Positions 1 to 6,827 of a DNA stretch of 13,887 nucleotides are shown one piece after another. The notes under the pieces were generated by a model. That model saw nothing but the letters and a program-made list of their open reading frames with translations, had not been told where the DNA came from and did not search any database. How positions within the stretch are numbered: position 1 is the stretch's first letter; every line of letters starts with the position of its first letter. The DNA comes from Lonsdalea britannica. GTDB lineage: Bacteria; Pseudomonadota; Gammaproteobacteria; Enterobacterales; Enterobacteriaceae. Both the position numbers and the translations under genes were made by a program. Where the stretch lies: positions 1 through 13,887 of the forward strand of contig NZ_CAMKXG010000073.1 in assembly GCF_946477055.1 (NCBI RefSeq), written 5' to 3'.

Positions 1-44
1 GTTCGCCTTAGTCTCGTGGGCTCGGAGATGTGTATAAGAGACAG
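1..44 (+). other. Illumina Nextera adapter contamination
   Basis: This stretch is sequencing-library adapter, not genome. Bases 26-44 are the 19-base Tn5 mosaic end (agatgtgtataagagacag), bases 11-25 are the Nextera read-2 tail (gtctcgtgggctcgg), and bases 3-10 (tcgcctta) match the i7 index known as N701. Base 2 agrees with the P7 oligo and base 1 differs from it. Genomic sequence begins at 45, where the ghxP reading frame starts to match the family. Translating through the adapter gives a false start containing the peptide MCIRDS, a known artefact in protein databases. Confidence 0.98.
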
Positions 45-1053
45 CTTCATGATGGGCGTGCTGTTCACCATTATTTCCGCGACCGGGATCCGTTCCTGGA
101 TCTTGCGTAACCTGCCGCAGGGTGTAGCGCACGGCGCGGGTATCGGTATCGGCCTGTTCCTGTTGATCATCGCAGCCAACGGCATCGGTCTTGTCGTGAA
201 AAATCCGGGCGCCGGTCTGCCGGTCGCGATGGGCCAGTTCACGTCGTTTCCGGTGGCGATGTCGCTGCTGGGTCTGGCGGCGACCATCGGTCTGGAAAAA
301 CGCCGCGTTCCCGGCGGTATTCTGATTGTGATTATCGCCATCTCCGCACTCGGCCTGATTTTCGATCCGAACGTGACCTACCACGGTTTGTTCGCGCTGC
401 CGAGCCTGAGTGATGCCTCCGGCCAGTCCTTGTTCTTCAATCTGGATATCAAAGGCGCGTTGCAGCCTATCGTCCTGCCGAGTGTATTGGCGCTGGTGAT
501 GACGGCGGTCTTTGACGCGACCGGTACGATCCGCGCTGTGGCGGGGCAGGCAAACCTGCTGGATAAAGACGGCCAGATTATCAGCGGCGGTCGTGCGCTA
601 ACGGCGGACTCCGTGAGCAGCATTTTCTCCAGCTTGATGGGGACCTCGCCAGCGGCAGTTTACATTGAATCCGCGGCCGGTACGGCGGCGGGTGGCCGTA
701 CCGGCCTGACCGCAACGGTGGTTGGCGTGCTGTTCCTGCTGATGCTGTTCCTGTCTCCGCTCTCTTATCTGGTGCCGAACTACGCAACCGCGCCTGCGCT
801 GATGTATGTCGGCCTGCTGATGCTGAGCAACGTATCCAAGCTGGACTTCAACGATTTCGTCGACGCCATGGCCGGTTTGGTCTGCGCCGTCTTCATCGTG
901 CTGACATGTAATATCGTGACCGGCATCATGCTGGGCTTCGGCTCGCTGGTACTGGGCCGTGTTTTCTCCGGCGAATGGCGCAAGCTGAACGTCGGCACGG
1001 TGATCATCGCCATTGCGCTGGTGGTGTTCTACGCCGGCGGTTGGGCGCTGTAA
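45..1053 (+). CDS. ghxP: Guanine/hypoxanthine permease GhxP, 5'-truncated at contig edge
   Basis: This is the C-terminal part (about 335 residues, first full codon at 46) of an NCS2-family, AzgA-type purine permease. The family imports guanine and hypoxanthine by proton symport across the inner membrane. From memory it follows E. coli GhxP (YjcD, 449 residues) almost residue for residue, including [13 protein letters not shown] near the cut, [22 protein letters not shown] and the substrate-region segment [17 protein letters not shown]. The rest is a series of long hydrophobic segments, and the protein ends in FYAGGWAL as the family does. Roughly 114 N-terminal residues and the start codon are missing, because the sequence runs into adapter at base 44; nothing suggests a biological truncation. 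The neighbour yjcE, on the same strand, is also its E. coli neighbour. The specificity (guanine/hypoxanthine rather than adenine) rests on this match and on synteny. Confidence 0.93.
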
Positions 1054-1078
1054 TACTGTTTCAGACGACGTCATACCA

Positions 1079-1106
1079 AGAGGGGAACATGAGGTTCCCC
1101 TTTTTT
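1079..1106 (+). terminator. Intrinsic terminator of ghxP
   Basis: A perfect 8-bp stem (aggggaac, 1081-1088, with gttcccct, 1094-1101) closes a 5-base loop (atgag) and runs directly into a tract of six T (1101-1106). It begins 28 bases after the ghxP stop codon. It should separate ghxP from yjcE, which therefore needs its own promoter in 1107-1299. Confidence 0.9.
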
Positions 1107-1135
1107 ACAGGTTCATTTCCGTTTTTTCTTTTTCG

Positions 1136-1164
1136 TTGCCTTTTCATCGCATTCCATCTGTTAT
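1136..1164 (+). promoter_or_regulatory. Possible sigma-70 promoter for yjcE
   Basis: A TTGCCT hexamer (1136-1141) lies 17 bases before TGTTAT (1159-1164); each matches four of six consensus positions. It sits between the ghxP terminator and the yjcE start, where a promoter is needed, and would leave a 5' untranslated region of about 130 bases. The match is weak and other promoters are possible. Confidence 0.3.
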
Positions 1165-1299
1165 TATTTTCTTAGGTCGATGACGACATCGCTCGAACGA
1201 CGCTTAAGGCCTGTTCCTTACGCGGCCCCGCCAGAAACATGTCACGTCAATTCACCGGTGTTAGCGCGTTGATCGGTTACAGCAAGCATTAAGGAAAGC

Positions 1300-2946
1300 A
1301 TGGAAATATTTTTCACCATCCTGATTATGACGCTGGTGGTTTCTTTGTCCGGCGTTATCACGCGTATTCTGCCCTTTCAGATACCGTTGCCACTCATGCA
1401 GATTGCCCTCGGGGCGATGTTGGCCTGGCCTAAATTTGGTCTGCATGTCGATTTCAATCCTGAACTGTTCATGGTGTTGTTCATCCCGCCGCTGCTGTTC
1501 GCCGACGGCTGGAAGACGCCGACGAGAGAATTTCTGCGCCATATGCGAGAGATCCTCGGGCTGGCGCTGGCGCTGGTCATTATCACCGTCGTCGGGATGG
1601 GCTATCTCATTCATTGGATGGTGCCGGATATGCCGCTGGTTGCCGCATTCGCGCTGGCGGCGGTGTTGTCGCCGACGGATGCCGTGGCGTTGTCCGGCAT
1701 CGTCGGCGAGGACCGCATCCCGAAAAAACTGATGGGGATCCTCCAGGGCGAAGCATTGATGAACGATGCGTCCGGTCTGGTCTCGCTCAAATTCGCCATT
1801 GCTATCGCCATGGGCACGATGGTGTTTACCGTGCACGGCGCCACGCTGGAATTTCTGCAGGTGGCTCTTGGCGGCCTGCTGGCGGGGATCGCGATTACCT
1901 GGGTCTACAGTAAATCGCTGGGGTTGATCAGCCGCTGGAGCGATGACGACGCCGCGACGCAAATTGTGCTGCTGCTCCTGTTGCCGTTCGCCTCTTATCT
2001 GATTGCGGAACATTTGGGCGTGTCGGGGATTTTGGCCGCAGTCGCTTCGGGAATGACGATCAGCCGCTCGGGCATGATGCGTAGCGCGCCGTTGAACATG
2101 CGCCTGCGGGCCAACAGCGTCTGGTCCATGCTGGAGTTTGTGTTTAACGGCATGGTGTTTCTGATGCTGGGGTTACAGCTGCCGAGCGTGCTGGAAGAGT
2201 CGATTGTTCAGGCGCAGAGAGACCCGACGATTGAAACCTGGATGCTGTTTACCGATATCGCCATCATCTACTGCGCGCTGCTGCTTCTCCGCTTTTGTTG
2301 GGTCTGGCTGATGAAGCATTACAGCCTGCATATCCAGAACAAACGCCCGATGGTGTTCGCGGAATATTCCTCTCGCGAGCTATGGATTGTCTCTTTTGCC
2401 GGGGTGCGCGGCGCCATCACTCTGGCCGGTGTTCTATCCATCCCGCTGTTGCTGAGCGACGGCAGTGATTTCCCCTCTCGTTATCAGCTGGTCTTTATCG
2501 CGACCGGCGTCATCCTGTTTTCATTGATGTGCGGGGTCATTGCGCTGCCGTTGTTGCTCAAAGGCATTGTAATGACTGACAAAAGCTCGCATAAAAAAGA
2601 GGAACGTCTGGCCCGGACGGCGATGGCCAAAGTCGCCATCGATAGCCTGTTGAAAATGCAGGAGCGTTTAGCCGCCGATCGTGAGGATAATATCGATGAA
2701 CAGGTGCTGAATGAGGTCTGTGCGCAGGTCATCGGGATGCTGCGTCGGCGAGTCACCGGCAATGATGAGCTGGAAGCCAGTATTGCGATTGAAAATCTGG
2801 AGCGCCGCTTCCGTCTGGCGGCCGTCAACGCGGAACGCGCCGAACTTTATCATCTGCGCGCCACGCAGCAGATTAGCAATGAAACGCTGCAAAAGATGCT
2901 GCGCGAGCTGGATCTGCTGGAAGCGGTGCTGATCGAAAAGGTCTAG
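1300..2946 (+). CDS. yjcE: Na+/H+ antiporter YjcE, CPA1 family
   Basis: This 548-residue protein is a cation:proton antiporter of the CPA1 (NhaP/NHE-like) family, expected to expel Na+ (or K+) in exchange for protons at the inner membrane. The first 420 or so residues are about a dozen hydrophobic segments. Visible family signatures are SPTDAVA (124-130), the EALMNDASGLV helix with the adjacent Asn155-Asp156 pair expected at the ion-binding site, and FAGVRGAITLAGVLSIP (about 366-382). A hydrophilic, helix-rich cytoplasmic tail follows (about 425-548). The length is close to E. coli YjcE (549, from memory). The ATG at 1300 is preceded by AAGGA (1291-1295) at a normal distance. It follows ghxP as in E. 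coli but has its own leader, and it converges on acs. Ion preference cannot be read from the sequence. Confidence 0.92.
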   Translation: MEIFFTILIMTLVVSLSGVITRILPFQIPLPLMQIALGAMLAWPKFGLHVDFNPELFMVLFIPPLLFADGWKTPTREFLRHMREILGLALALVIITVVGMGYLIHWMVPDMPLVAAFALAAVLSPTDAVALSGIVGEDRIPKKLMGILQGEALMNDASGLVSLKFAIAIAMGTMVFTVHGATLEFLQVALGGLLAGIAITWVYSKSLGLISRWSDDDAATQIVLLLLLPFASYLIAEHLGVSGILAAVASGMTISRSGMMRSAPLNMRLRANSVWSMLEFVFNGMVFLMLGLQLPSVLEESIVQAQRDPTIETWMLFTDIAIIYCALLLLRFCWVWLMKHYSLHIQNKRPMVFAEYSSRELWIVSFAGVRGAITLAGVLSIPLLLSDGSDFPSRYQLVFIATGVILFSLMCGVIALPLLLKGIVMTDKSSHKKEERLARTAMAKVAIDSLLKMQERLAADREDNIDEQVLNEVCAQVIGMLRRRVTGNDELEASIAIENLERRFRLAAVNAERAELYHLRATQQISNETLQKMLRELDLLEAVLIEKV

Positions 2947-2953
2947 GCGGGAT

Positions 2954-2988
2954 ATCCCCCGTGGCGCGAGACATGGCGTCACGGGGAT
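2954..2988. terminator. Hairpin terminator shared by yjcE and acs
   Basis: The short gap between two convergent genes holds a strong hairpin. The left arm ccccgtggcgc (2957-2967) pairs with gcgtcacgggg (2976-2986) through one G-U pair, and AT/AT pairs extend it after a bulged C. The loop is gagacatg. Only a short T run follows on the plus strand (tgttt), so its efficiency is uncertain, but the position between two stop codons fits a bidirectional terminator. Confidence 0.65.
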
Positions 2989-2994
2989 GTTTCA

Positions 2995-4953
2995 TCAGAG
3001 TGGCGCATCCGGGATCGGCTTCTCCTCCAGCAGCTGTGCGACGACGCCGGGGTTGGCCAGCGTCGAGATATCGCCCAGATGATGACCTTCGCCTGCGGCA
3101 ATCTTTCGCAGGATCCGCCGCATGATTTTGCCGGAGCGCGTCTTCGGCAGGGCTTCCGCCCAGTGTAAAACGTCGGGCGTGGCAATCGCGCCAATCTCTT
3201 TACGCACCCACGCGCGCACCTCCTCATGCAGTTCCGCCGTCGGTTTTTCGCCGTGATTCAGCATGATGTAGGCGTAAATCGCCTGTCCTTTAACGCTATG
3301 TTCCACTCCCACGACGGCGGCTTCGGCAATTTTGGGGTGGGAGACCAACGCGGATTCGATTTCCGCCGTCCCCAGCCGATGCCCGGAAACGTTCAACACA
3401 TCGTCCACACGGCCTGTGATCCAGTAATCCCCGTCCTTATCGCGACGTGCGCCGTCCCCACTGAAGTAGCGTCCTTTGAAGGTAGAAAAGTAGGTTTCCT
3501 CGAAGCGTGCATGATCGCCGAATAGGGTACGGGCTTGTCCCGGCCAGGAGTCGGTGATGACCAGATTGCCTTCGCACTCGCCTTGCAGCATCTGACCCTC
3601 ACCATCGACCAACGCGGGTTTGACGCCGAAAAAAGGCTGAGTGGCGGCACCGGGCTTGAGATCGGTCACGCCCGGCAGTGGGGTAATCATGATGCCGCCG
3701 GTTTCTGTTTGCCACCAGGTGTCGACGACTGGGCAGTCGCCATTGCCGATCTTATGGTAATACCACTCCCACGCTTCAGGATTGATCGGTTCCCCGACGG
3801 ATCCGATGATCTTCAGCGATCGGCGCGTTGATCCCTGTATGGCTTTATCGCCGTCCGCCATCAGCGCGCGAATGGCCGTGGGAGCGGTATACAGAATATT
3901 GACCTGATGCCGGTCGACGATCTGTCCCAAACGGCTGGCGTCCGGCCAGTTGGGAATACCTTCAAACATCAGCGAGGTCGCTCCACAGGCCAGCGGTCCG
4001 TACACCAGATAACTGTGACCGGTGATCCATCCGACGTCGGCGGTACACCAGTAAATATCGCCGGGATGATAGTCAAACACGTATTGGAAGGTGAGGGCGG
4101 CGTAGACCAGATAGCCGCCGCTGGTATGCAGCACGCCTTTGGGCGTGCCGGTTGAGCCGGAGGTGTAGAGAATGAACAGCGGATCTTCGGCTTGCTGCTC
4201 CACCGGAGGACAGTCCTCGTCCGCCTGATCCATCAACGTGTGCCACCAGCAATCGCGATCGTCTTCCCAAATCACGGCATTGCCAGTATGCCGAAACACG
4301 ATCACCCGCTCTACCTGACTGAGCCGCGGGTTGCTTAACGCGTCGGTCACGTTTTGTTTTAGCGGGATCGTTTTACCGGCGCGCTGCCCTTCATCCGCCG
4401 TGATCACCATTCGGCTACCTGAATCGAGCAGTCGGCCCGCGATGGATTCCGGCGAGAAGCCGCCGAAGATGACGGAATGAATCGCGCCGATGCGGGCGCA
4501 GGCGAGCATGGCGATGGCCGCCTCGGGTACCATCGGCATATAGAGGGTGATGACATCGCCTTTACCCATCCCCTGTGCTTTCAATACGTTGGCAAATCGG
4601 CAGACTGCCTGATGAAGCTCCCGATAGGTCAGGCTTCGGGTGCGTTTGCCGTCATCACTCTCCCAGAGAATCGCCTTTTGGTCGGCCGCATGCGGTAGAT
4701 GGCGATCCAGACAATTCGCCGACACATTCAATGTGCCGTCCTCAAACCAGCGGATATCGATATGCCCCGGGTTGAATGAGGTTTTTTTAACCGACTGGTA
4801 GGGTTTGATCCAATCGACTATCCTTCCTTGCTGGCGCCAAAAAGAATCGGGATCGTCAATGGACTGCTGGTACAGCTGACGGTAGCGCTCGGCGGTGATC
4901 AGCGCCTTGTCTGCGGTGTGGGTGGAGACAGGATAGTGTTTGTGCTGGCTCAT
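2995..4953 (-). CDS. acs: Acetyl-CoA synthetase (AMP-forming)
   Basis: Acs activates acetate to acetyl-CoA in two steps through acetyl-AMP, allowing high-affinity use of acetate in the cytoplasm. At 652 residues it equals the E. coli length. Adenylate-forming enzyme motifs are all present: the nucleotide-binding loop [11 protein letters not shown] (263-273), WWQTETG (413-419), the hinge and C-terminal domain, and [11 protein letters not shown], where the catalytic lysine counts to Lys609. That is the residue reversibly acetylated by Pat/CobB in Salmonella. Neither pat nor cobB is in the window. The ATG at 4953 follows an AAGGGAG ribosome site in the short leader. In E. coli acs leads an acs-yjcH-actP operon; here it is followed at once by a hairpin and convergent yjcE, so it is monocistronic. 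A strong CRP site lies about 190 bases upstream. Confidence 0.97.
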   Translation of the reverse strand: MSQHKHYPVSTHTADKALITAERYRQLYQQSIDDPDSFWRQQGRIVDWIKPYQSVKKTSFNPGHIDIRWFEDGTLNVSANCLDRHLPHAADQKAILWESDDGKRTRSLTYRELHQAVCRFANVLKAQGMGKGDVITLYMPMVPEAAIAMLACARIGAIHSVIFGGFSPESIAGRLLDSGSRMVITADEGQRAGKTIPLKQNVTDALSNPRLSQVERVIVFRHTGNAVIWEDDRDCWWHTLMDQADEDCPPVEQQAEDPLFILYTSGSTGTPKGVLHTSGGYLVYAALTFQYVFDYHPGDIYWCTADVGWITGHSYLVYGPLACGATSLMFEGIPNWPDASRLGQIVDRHQVNILYTAPTAIRALMADGDKAIQGSTRRSLKIIGSVGEPINPEAWEWYYHKIGNGDCPVVDTWWQTETGGIMITPLPGVTDLKPGAATQPFFGVKPALVDGEGQMLQGECEGNLVITDSWPGQARTLFGDHARFEETYFSTFKGRYFSGDGARRDKDGDYWITGRVDDVLNVSGHRLGTAEIESALVSHPKIAEAAVVGVEHSVKGQAIYAYIMLNHGEKPTAELHEEVRAWVRKEIGAIATPDVLHWAEALPKTRSGKIMRRILRKIAAGEGHHLGDISTLANPGVVAQLLEEKPIPDAPL

Positions 4954-5132
4954 CGTGCATCTCCCTTATCTTTGTGTTAACGATATGTCAATAAATGGTT
5001 AAATTCATTTTGGGATTCGAGTTTGTTTGTTTTTTGGGCGGAGGATCACGGATTACTCAAGCATGGGTAATGTTTCCAGATGGCAGAATAAATCGATGGC
5101 GATAGAAAAGAGGCAGTCAAAAAGGATTTAAA

Positions 5133-5154
5133 AATAGTGATCAACATCACATTT
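5133..5154. promoter_or_regulatory. CRP binding site, probably for acs
   Basis: The 22-bp stretch matches the symmetric CRP consensus at 18 of 22 positions. Its core reads AGTGA-N6-TCACA, against the consensus TGTGA-N6-TCACA. The site lies 180-200 bases upstream of the acs ATG. acs is a known CRP-activated gene in E. coli. A TTTATT hexamer on the minus strand (5092-5087) would put a transcription start about 61 bases from the site centre, the usual class I distance, but no good -35 accompanies it. The site could also serve the PAS gene on the other side. Confidence 0.65.
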
Positions 5155-5241
5155 AATTGAATACACAGATTATTTTTTTACTCCTGTAATTAAAAAGCTA
5201 CATTGCCTAACAATCATTGATTTAAACTATTCTTAACAAGA

Positions 5242-5266
5242 ATTTGATCGGCGTATGCGATCAAAT
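5242..5266. repeat. Perfect 9-bp inverted repeat, operator-like
   Basis: ATTTGATCG (5242-5250) and CGATCAAAT (5258-5266) are exact reverse complements around a 7-base spacer (gcgtatg). The half-site centres are 16 bases apart, a spacing compatible with a dimeric regulator. It does not match the FNR box (TTGAT-N4-ATCAA) because the spacer is too long, nor CRP. It could also fold as an RNA hairpin but has no T tract. It lies about 290 bases upstream of the acs start and 450 upstream of the PAS gene. The cognate protein is unknown. Confidence 0.5.
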
Positions 5267-5718
5267 GGGGTAAAGATCGCGCCTATTTGGCCGATTAGAT
5301 TTAAAGGAATTGAGGTATAGTGCTGCGGTCCTGACTTATGAACGGATCGCGTTAACGGAATGTGGCGTATATTCGGTGCTTCGGATAGGGCCTATAGAAA
5401 AGGCTTCATCGATGATCAAGATAGCTATATTCAATTCGCTTTAGTAATAAACATATGAGTATTCTTTTAAGGGATAGCTCACAAATAATTTGTTAATTCA
5501 TTATAAATAAGCACAAAAAATCAATGCGTGAATGGTAGAGGTCGCTCTACGTAATTCAGAGGCTTGATGCTATTTTTGGCACGGTTTGTTTTTTCATCTG
5601 TCGGAAAGTTTTCTGACGGATTGAGGATTGCCATCATCAGGGTGACCATCTCTGTCTGGCCGAACTGATGCCTGGCTTTATCATTTTCTATAGAGCTTGA
5701 TATAGAGCAGAGGAAACA

Positions 5719-6111
5719 ATGAGTCTGATATTTGGGCGGAATGACATCATCGGCATATTGAGTACACCGATCCATAATGACCGCCGGGCGGTCGCCATCA
5801 TTGACGAAAAATGCAAGATTCTCTGCGCCAATTCTGCATTTAACGCCCATTTTGGCTTGCGCCCGAATTCCAGCAATCCGGCGTCGATTGACGAAATACT
5901 GCCTATCAATGTGCGGTTTGCCTTTCAGGACTTCATCGCCGACAAGCATATGCTGAGCACGCATGTCAGCTGCGATCTGCTTGCGGACGGCTTTATGAAA
6001 AAGCCGATAAGCACGCTGACCTTTTCCAAGCTGAATGTGGAAAGCCGCGTGTTGTCGCTGATCATCCTTAATCATGGCGGTGTGTTCTTGAAGCCGGGTC
6101 TGGCTTCCTGA
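5719..6111 (+). CDS. Stand-alone PAS-domain protein
   Basis: This is a 130-residue protein that I identify only at fold level. Residues 23-46 (RAVAIIDEKCKILCANSAFN and the following AHFG) have the typical opening of a PAS domain: a beta hairpin over Asp-Glu-x-x-x-x-Leu-x-x-Asn followed by a helix ending before Gly. Residues 95-120 (KPISTLTF, then VLSLIILN) fit the closing beta strands. Nothing remains for an output domain: no kinase, GGDEF/EAL, HTH or membrane segment is visible. Such proteins may sense a small ligand or redox state and act by binding a partner. The ATG at 5719 follows an excellent AGAGGA site (5709-5714). Flanking DNA is AT-rich and there is no operon partner. The opposite-strand ORF across the same bases has no recognisable domain. 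The coding call is fairly firm; the function is unknown. Confidence 0.68.
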   Translation: MSLIFGRNDIIGILSTPIHNDRRAVAIIDEKCKILCANSAFNAHFGLRPNSSNPASIDEILPINVRFAFQDFIADKHMLSTHVSCDLLADGFMKKPISTLTFSKLNVESRVLSLIILNHGGVFLKPGLAS

Positions 6112-6138
6112 CTCTGATTCCTCGCGGTATTTCTCCTG

Positions 6139-6174
6139 GGAACGACAGATATACGTTTTGTATCGCTGTCGTCC
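6139..6174 (+). terminator. Hairpin downstream of the PAS gene, possible terminator
   Basis: Arms acgacag (6142-6148) and ctgtcgt (6166-6172) pair perfectly. An inner atac/gtat stem, separated by a 2-nt internal loop, closes a gtttt loop, and GG/CC pairs extend the outside past one bulge. It starts 28 bases after the stop codon of the PAS gene. It lacks a T tract, so it may be a weak terminator or an mRNA 3' end structure. Confidence 0.4.
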
Positions 6175-6420
6175 GCCCTTTGGGAAGTTTATACCTAAGT
6201 TTTATGAATCTTTCATTTCTAATTAGAGAACTTAATAAGTAAGTAAAAGGAATTGACCACGCTGCCTTTACACATCTCCACGCCGTATTTCATAAATAAC
6301 ATTTACTTATTCCTAATATTCTTATTCGTTATCTTCAGGCCTGAATAATATTTTCTGAGCCAACCTCACCCCCTCGCCTCTCTATTATTCATTAAGTTAG
6401 CGAAGGCATAACCTGAATTA

Positions 6421-6681
6421 GTGTGTCAAATGATTCCGCGAGATGTCATTCTGTTATTACAACGTGTAAAAACGGATGGATATTTTAATGAATTGATCGT
6501 TTTCCTCATAACCAATAACCCTAATATTGCCAGTGATATTAATTATCATGGTGGCTTAATATGGCGTGTTAGCGGTAAGGGTAAGGCGATGGCGAGGAGA
6601 GCCAGCGCAGGCGTCTGTCGTATTGGCGGCGGATCGGATGTTGGTCCAGGATCGGCGGCAAATTGCCGCTGGTGTTTCTGA
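6421..6681 (+). CDS. Doubtful small ORF, possibly a gene remnant
   Basis: The ORF codes for 86 residues from GTG, or 83 from the ATG at 6430. I recognise no family. Residues 4-52 look protein-like (RDVILLLQRVKTDGYFNELI and on to LIWRVSG) and are AT-rich. From about 6575 the DNA turns GC-rich and the translation becomes a Gly/Ala/Arg/Ser-rich string ending in CRWCF, which does not look like a natural C-terminus. One frame over, the same bases stay open to a TAA at 6692-6694 and end in a helix-like sequence (VQDRRQIAAGVSEVKR). That pattern would fit a frameshifted remnant or a chance ORF. No good ribosome site precedes either start, and the spacing to the next gene suggests no operon. Confidence 0.2.
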   Translation: MCQMIPRDVILLLQRVKTDGYFNELIVFLITNNPNIASDINYHGGLIWRVSGKGKAMARRASAGVCRIGGGSDVGPGSAANCRWCF

Positions 6682-6776
6682 GGTAAAACGCTAAGAATAA
6701 TTGCAGAAACAGCATTTCATTGTCAGATCATCGATCTTTCTACGGAGTTCTCTGTATCAGTGAACAGAGGAAGGCG

Positions 6777-6827
6777 ATGCTTTTGACGCAGCATTACGGA
6801 CACAGGACGCCATCATGCAGTTGTTGA
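6777..6827 (+). CDS. Possible 16-residue leader ORF overlapping the AI-2E gene start
   Basis: An ATG at 6777 follows a near-ideal Shine-Dalgarno run (GAGGAAGG, about four bases before) and encodes MLLTQHYGHRTPSCSC, then TGA at 6825-6827. The stop lies 10-12 bases inside the next gene, in another frame, so the two overlap by 13 bases. Its ribosome site is stronger than that of the transporter. Ribosomes finishing here could restart at or compete for 6815, which would couple or limit transporter translation. This is inference; a chance ORF of this length is not rare. Confidence 0.3.
   Translation: MLLTQHYGHRTPSCSC

Larger units (their letters stand above)
4954..5718. other. AT-rich intergenic region between acs and the PAS gene
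   Basis: This is 765 bases with no ORF I would defend. It is clearly richer in A and T than the flanking genes, especially 4980-5240 and 5400-5520. It holds the acs leader, a CRP site (5133-5154), a perfect inverted repeat (5242-5266), and a small hairpin gtagag/ctctac with a GTCG loop (5535-5550, no T tract). acs and the PAS gene diverge from it, so it must carry promoters in both directions. I cannot place a convincing -35/-10 pair for either. Confidence 0.7.
6112..6814. other. Mostly non-coding region between the PAS gene and the AI-2E gene
   Basis: About 700 bases carry no firm gene. The stretch 6180-6420 is AT-rich and includes a 12-bp palindrome ttcaggcctgaa (6334-6345). 6421-6681 is one doubtful ORF, whose second half is abruptly GC-rich. 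6682-6776 leads into the next gene and contains the short inverted repeat agatc-atc-gatct (6726-6738). A promoter for the AI-2E gene should lie here but I see no convincing one. Confidence 0.6.

Noticed and set aside
1261..2013. Minus-strand ORF of 250 residues opposite yjcE
   Set aside because: Its composition is dominated by Arg, Gln, His and Asp, typical of an antisense reading of a membrane-protein gene; YjcE on the plus strand is unmistakable.
5242..5266. Inverted repeat as an FNR site
   Set aside because: It contains TTGAT and ATCAA, but these are 11 bases apart rather than the required four.
5521..6075. Minus-strand ORF of 184 residues opposite the PAS gene
   Set aside because: The plus strand has both a PAS-like sequence and a strong ribosome site. 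The minus reading shows no domain. Its last 42 codons (5521-5649), which lie outside the PAS gene, could form a tiny ORF of their own, but the ribosome site is weak.
6334..6345. 12-bp palindrome ttcaggcctgaa as a terminator or operator
   Set aside because: It has no loop, so it cannot form a useful RNA hairpin, and nothing around it supports an operator.
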